Assembly (NCBI RefSeq): GCF_000018865.1
Contig: NC_010175.1
Span: 4,464,001 to 4,528,000, forward strand
Direction: 5' to 3'
Source of the DNA: Chloroflexus aurantiacus J-10-fl
Lineage (GTDB): Bacteria > Chloroflexota > Chloroflexia > Chloroflexales > Chloroflexaceae
DNA: 64,000 nt
Shown: positions 63,539-64,000 of the stretch, piece by piece
Layout: each line of letters begins with the position of its first letter
Numbering within the stretch: position 1 is the stretch's first letter
The notes under the pieces: model-generated
What the model saw: only the letters and a program-made list of their open reading frames with translations
What the model was told of the DNA's origin: nothing
Databases searched by the model: none
Made by a program: the position numbers and the translations under genes

Positions 63539-64000
63539 TGGTGGTGGGTGGCGGGTACGGCTATCGGCACCACCGGCCGGTGTCGAAGCTATTTCACCCA
63601 CCTACGCAGCAATCACGCCGCTGAATGGGATGCCTTCCACGTGCCGTACTGCACGTAGTGCGTTGGTTGGAGCGCGGAAACGTTGCTTTCGCATCGCCTG
63701 TGCTCCATACCAGGATCGGGGCACACCGATCAACCGGCAGCTCACGGTCATGATGTGCGATCAAGGTACGACTATCTGGCTTTGCAACAATGACTTCTCG
63801 TTATTGTTGAGACAGGTTCTGACGATCTGAACATCCTGGTGTTTTGGCGCAGAGGACAGCGTGATGACGACATCTGTGCCGGCCAGGGTTGAATCTCGGT
63901 CTGGAGACCCGGGTGACTACGTCATCCGGGTTCTGCTTTTAACATCCTCGCCGTTATTCCGGTACTTCGCGCATTTGTGAAAACCTCTTCTGGCATGCTA
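63539..64000. other. Non-coding end of the window
   Basis: No supported gene. A 66-codon frame (63630-63830) has no ribosome site. A strong terminator hairpin is at 63907-63940. No CRISPR repeats are seen here. Confidence 0.55.
63907..63940 (+). terminator. Rho-independent terminator
   Basis: ACCCGGGTGAC (63907-63917) pairs with GTCATCCGGGT (63921-63931, one G-T pair), loop TAC, then TCTGCTTTT. Possibly ends the cas6 operon transcript about 370 nt after its last stop. Confidence 0.65.

Noticed and set aside
63630-63830. 66-codon frame after the CARF gene
   Set aside because: No ribosome site and no recognisable domain.
1-64000. tRNA or rRNA genes
   Set aside because: No convincing T-loop plus acceptor pairing was found by eye. 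A covariance-model search would be needed to exclude them.

Overview
The window looks like chromosome of a filamentous anoxygenic phototroph of the Chloroflexota, most probably Chloroflexus. It carries a full-length BchH-type magnesium chelatase large subunit (44530-48339). Its housekeeping genes are moderately GC-rich and their families fit that group. The intergenic space holds palindromic and terminal-inverted-repeat elements. No rRNA or tRNA gene was recognised by eye, and the genus assignment is inference.

Layout. Positions 1-1331 hold the 5' part of a tandem class III nucleotide cyclase gene, followed by a repeat-filled gap. Positions 2603-9643 carry a radical SAM protein, an aldehyde dehydrogenase, an overlapping adenosine deaminase/homoserine dehydrogenase pair, leucyl aminopeptidase with a consensus promoter, and a small membrane protein. 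A large hybrid histidine kinase (9653-12784) comes next, then OsmC-like, Tat-exported cyclase-family, CaiB/BaiF CoA-transferase and beta-hydroxyacid dehydrogenase genes. Positions 17603-22262 form an arginine cluster: a short GNAT N-acetylglutamate synthase candidate, argH, an unrecognised gene, argJ and a histidine phosphatase. An AT-richer foreign-looking patch (22689-26324) has an intact D12-class adenine methyltransferase, an EcoRV-like endonuclease gene broken by one in-frame stop, and an OLD-like AAA ATPase. Positions 26442-35895 return to metabolism: M24 peptidase, ketopantoate reductase-like, zinc-ribbon/FHA protein, NDH-2, ASCH protein, inositol-phosphatase family, class III aminotransferase, GNAT and a YbaY-like exported protein. 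A 132-bp tandem array interrupts this stretch at 32581-33183. A compact purL (PurS-PurL fusion)-DUF1444-membrane protein-aat operon follows.

Positions 41616-43785 are a repeat island with 133-bp direct repeats near its ends. It contains a composite TIR element and a cluster of three 28-nt palindromes that share ends but differ in their centres. Beyond it lie a STAS-like small gene, bchH, a MarR/MFS efflux pair with a palindromic operator, another TIR element, a WYL regulator, and a Ser/Thr kinase with a membrane PH-like partner.

The most interesting region is 54860-63538. A NarL-type response regulator and a 1223-residue multi-GAF histidine kinase diverge from a four-gene CRISPR accessory operon: cas6, a CARF-HEPN protein of the TIGR02710/Csm6-like type, a WYL regulator and a two-transmembrane-helix CARF protein. 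No cas10, other effector gene, adaptation gene or CRISPR array is visible. The operon therefore looks like a detached type III module pairing an RNase arm with a membrane arm under its own regulator. The WYL protein has a close paralogue at 51850-52875.
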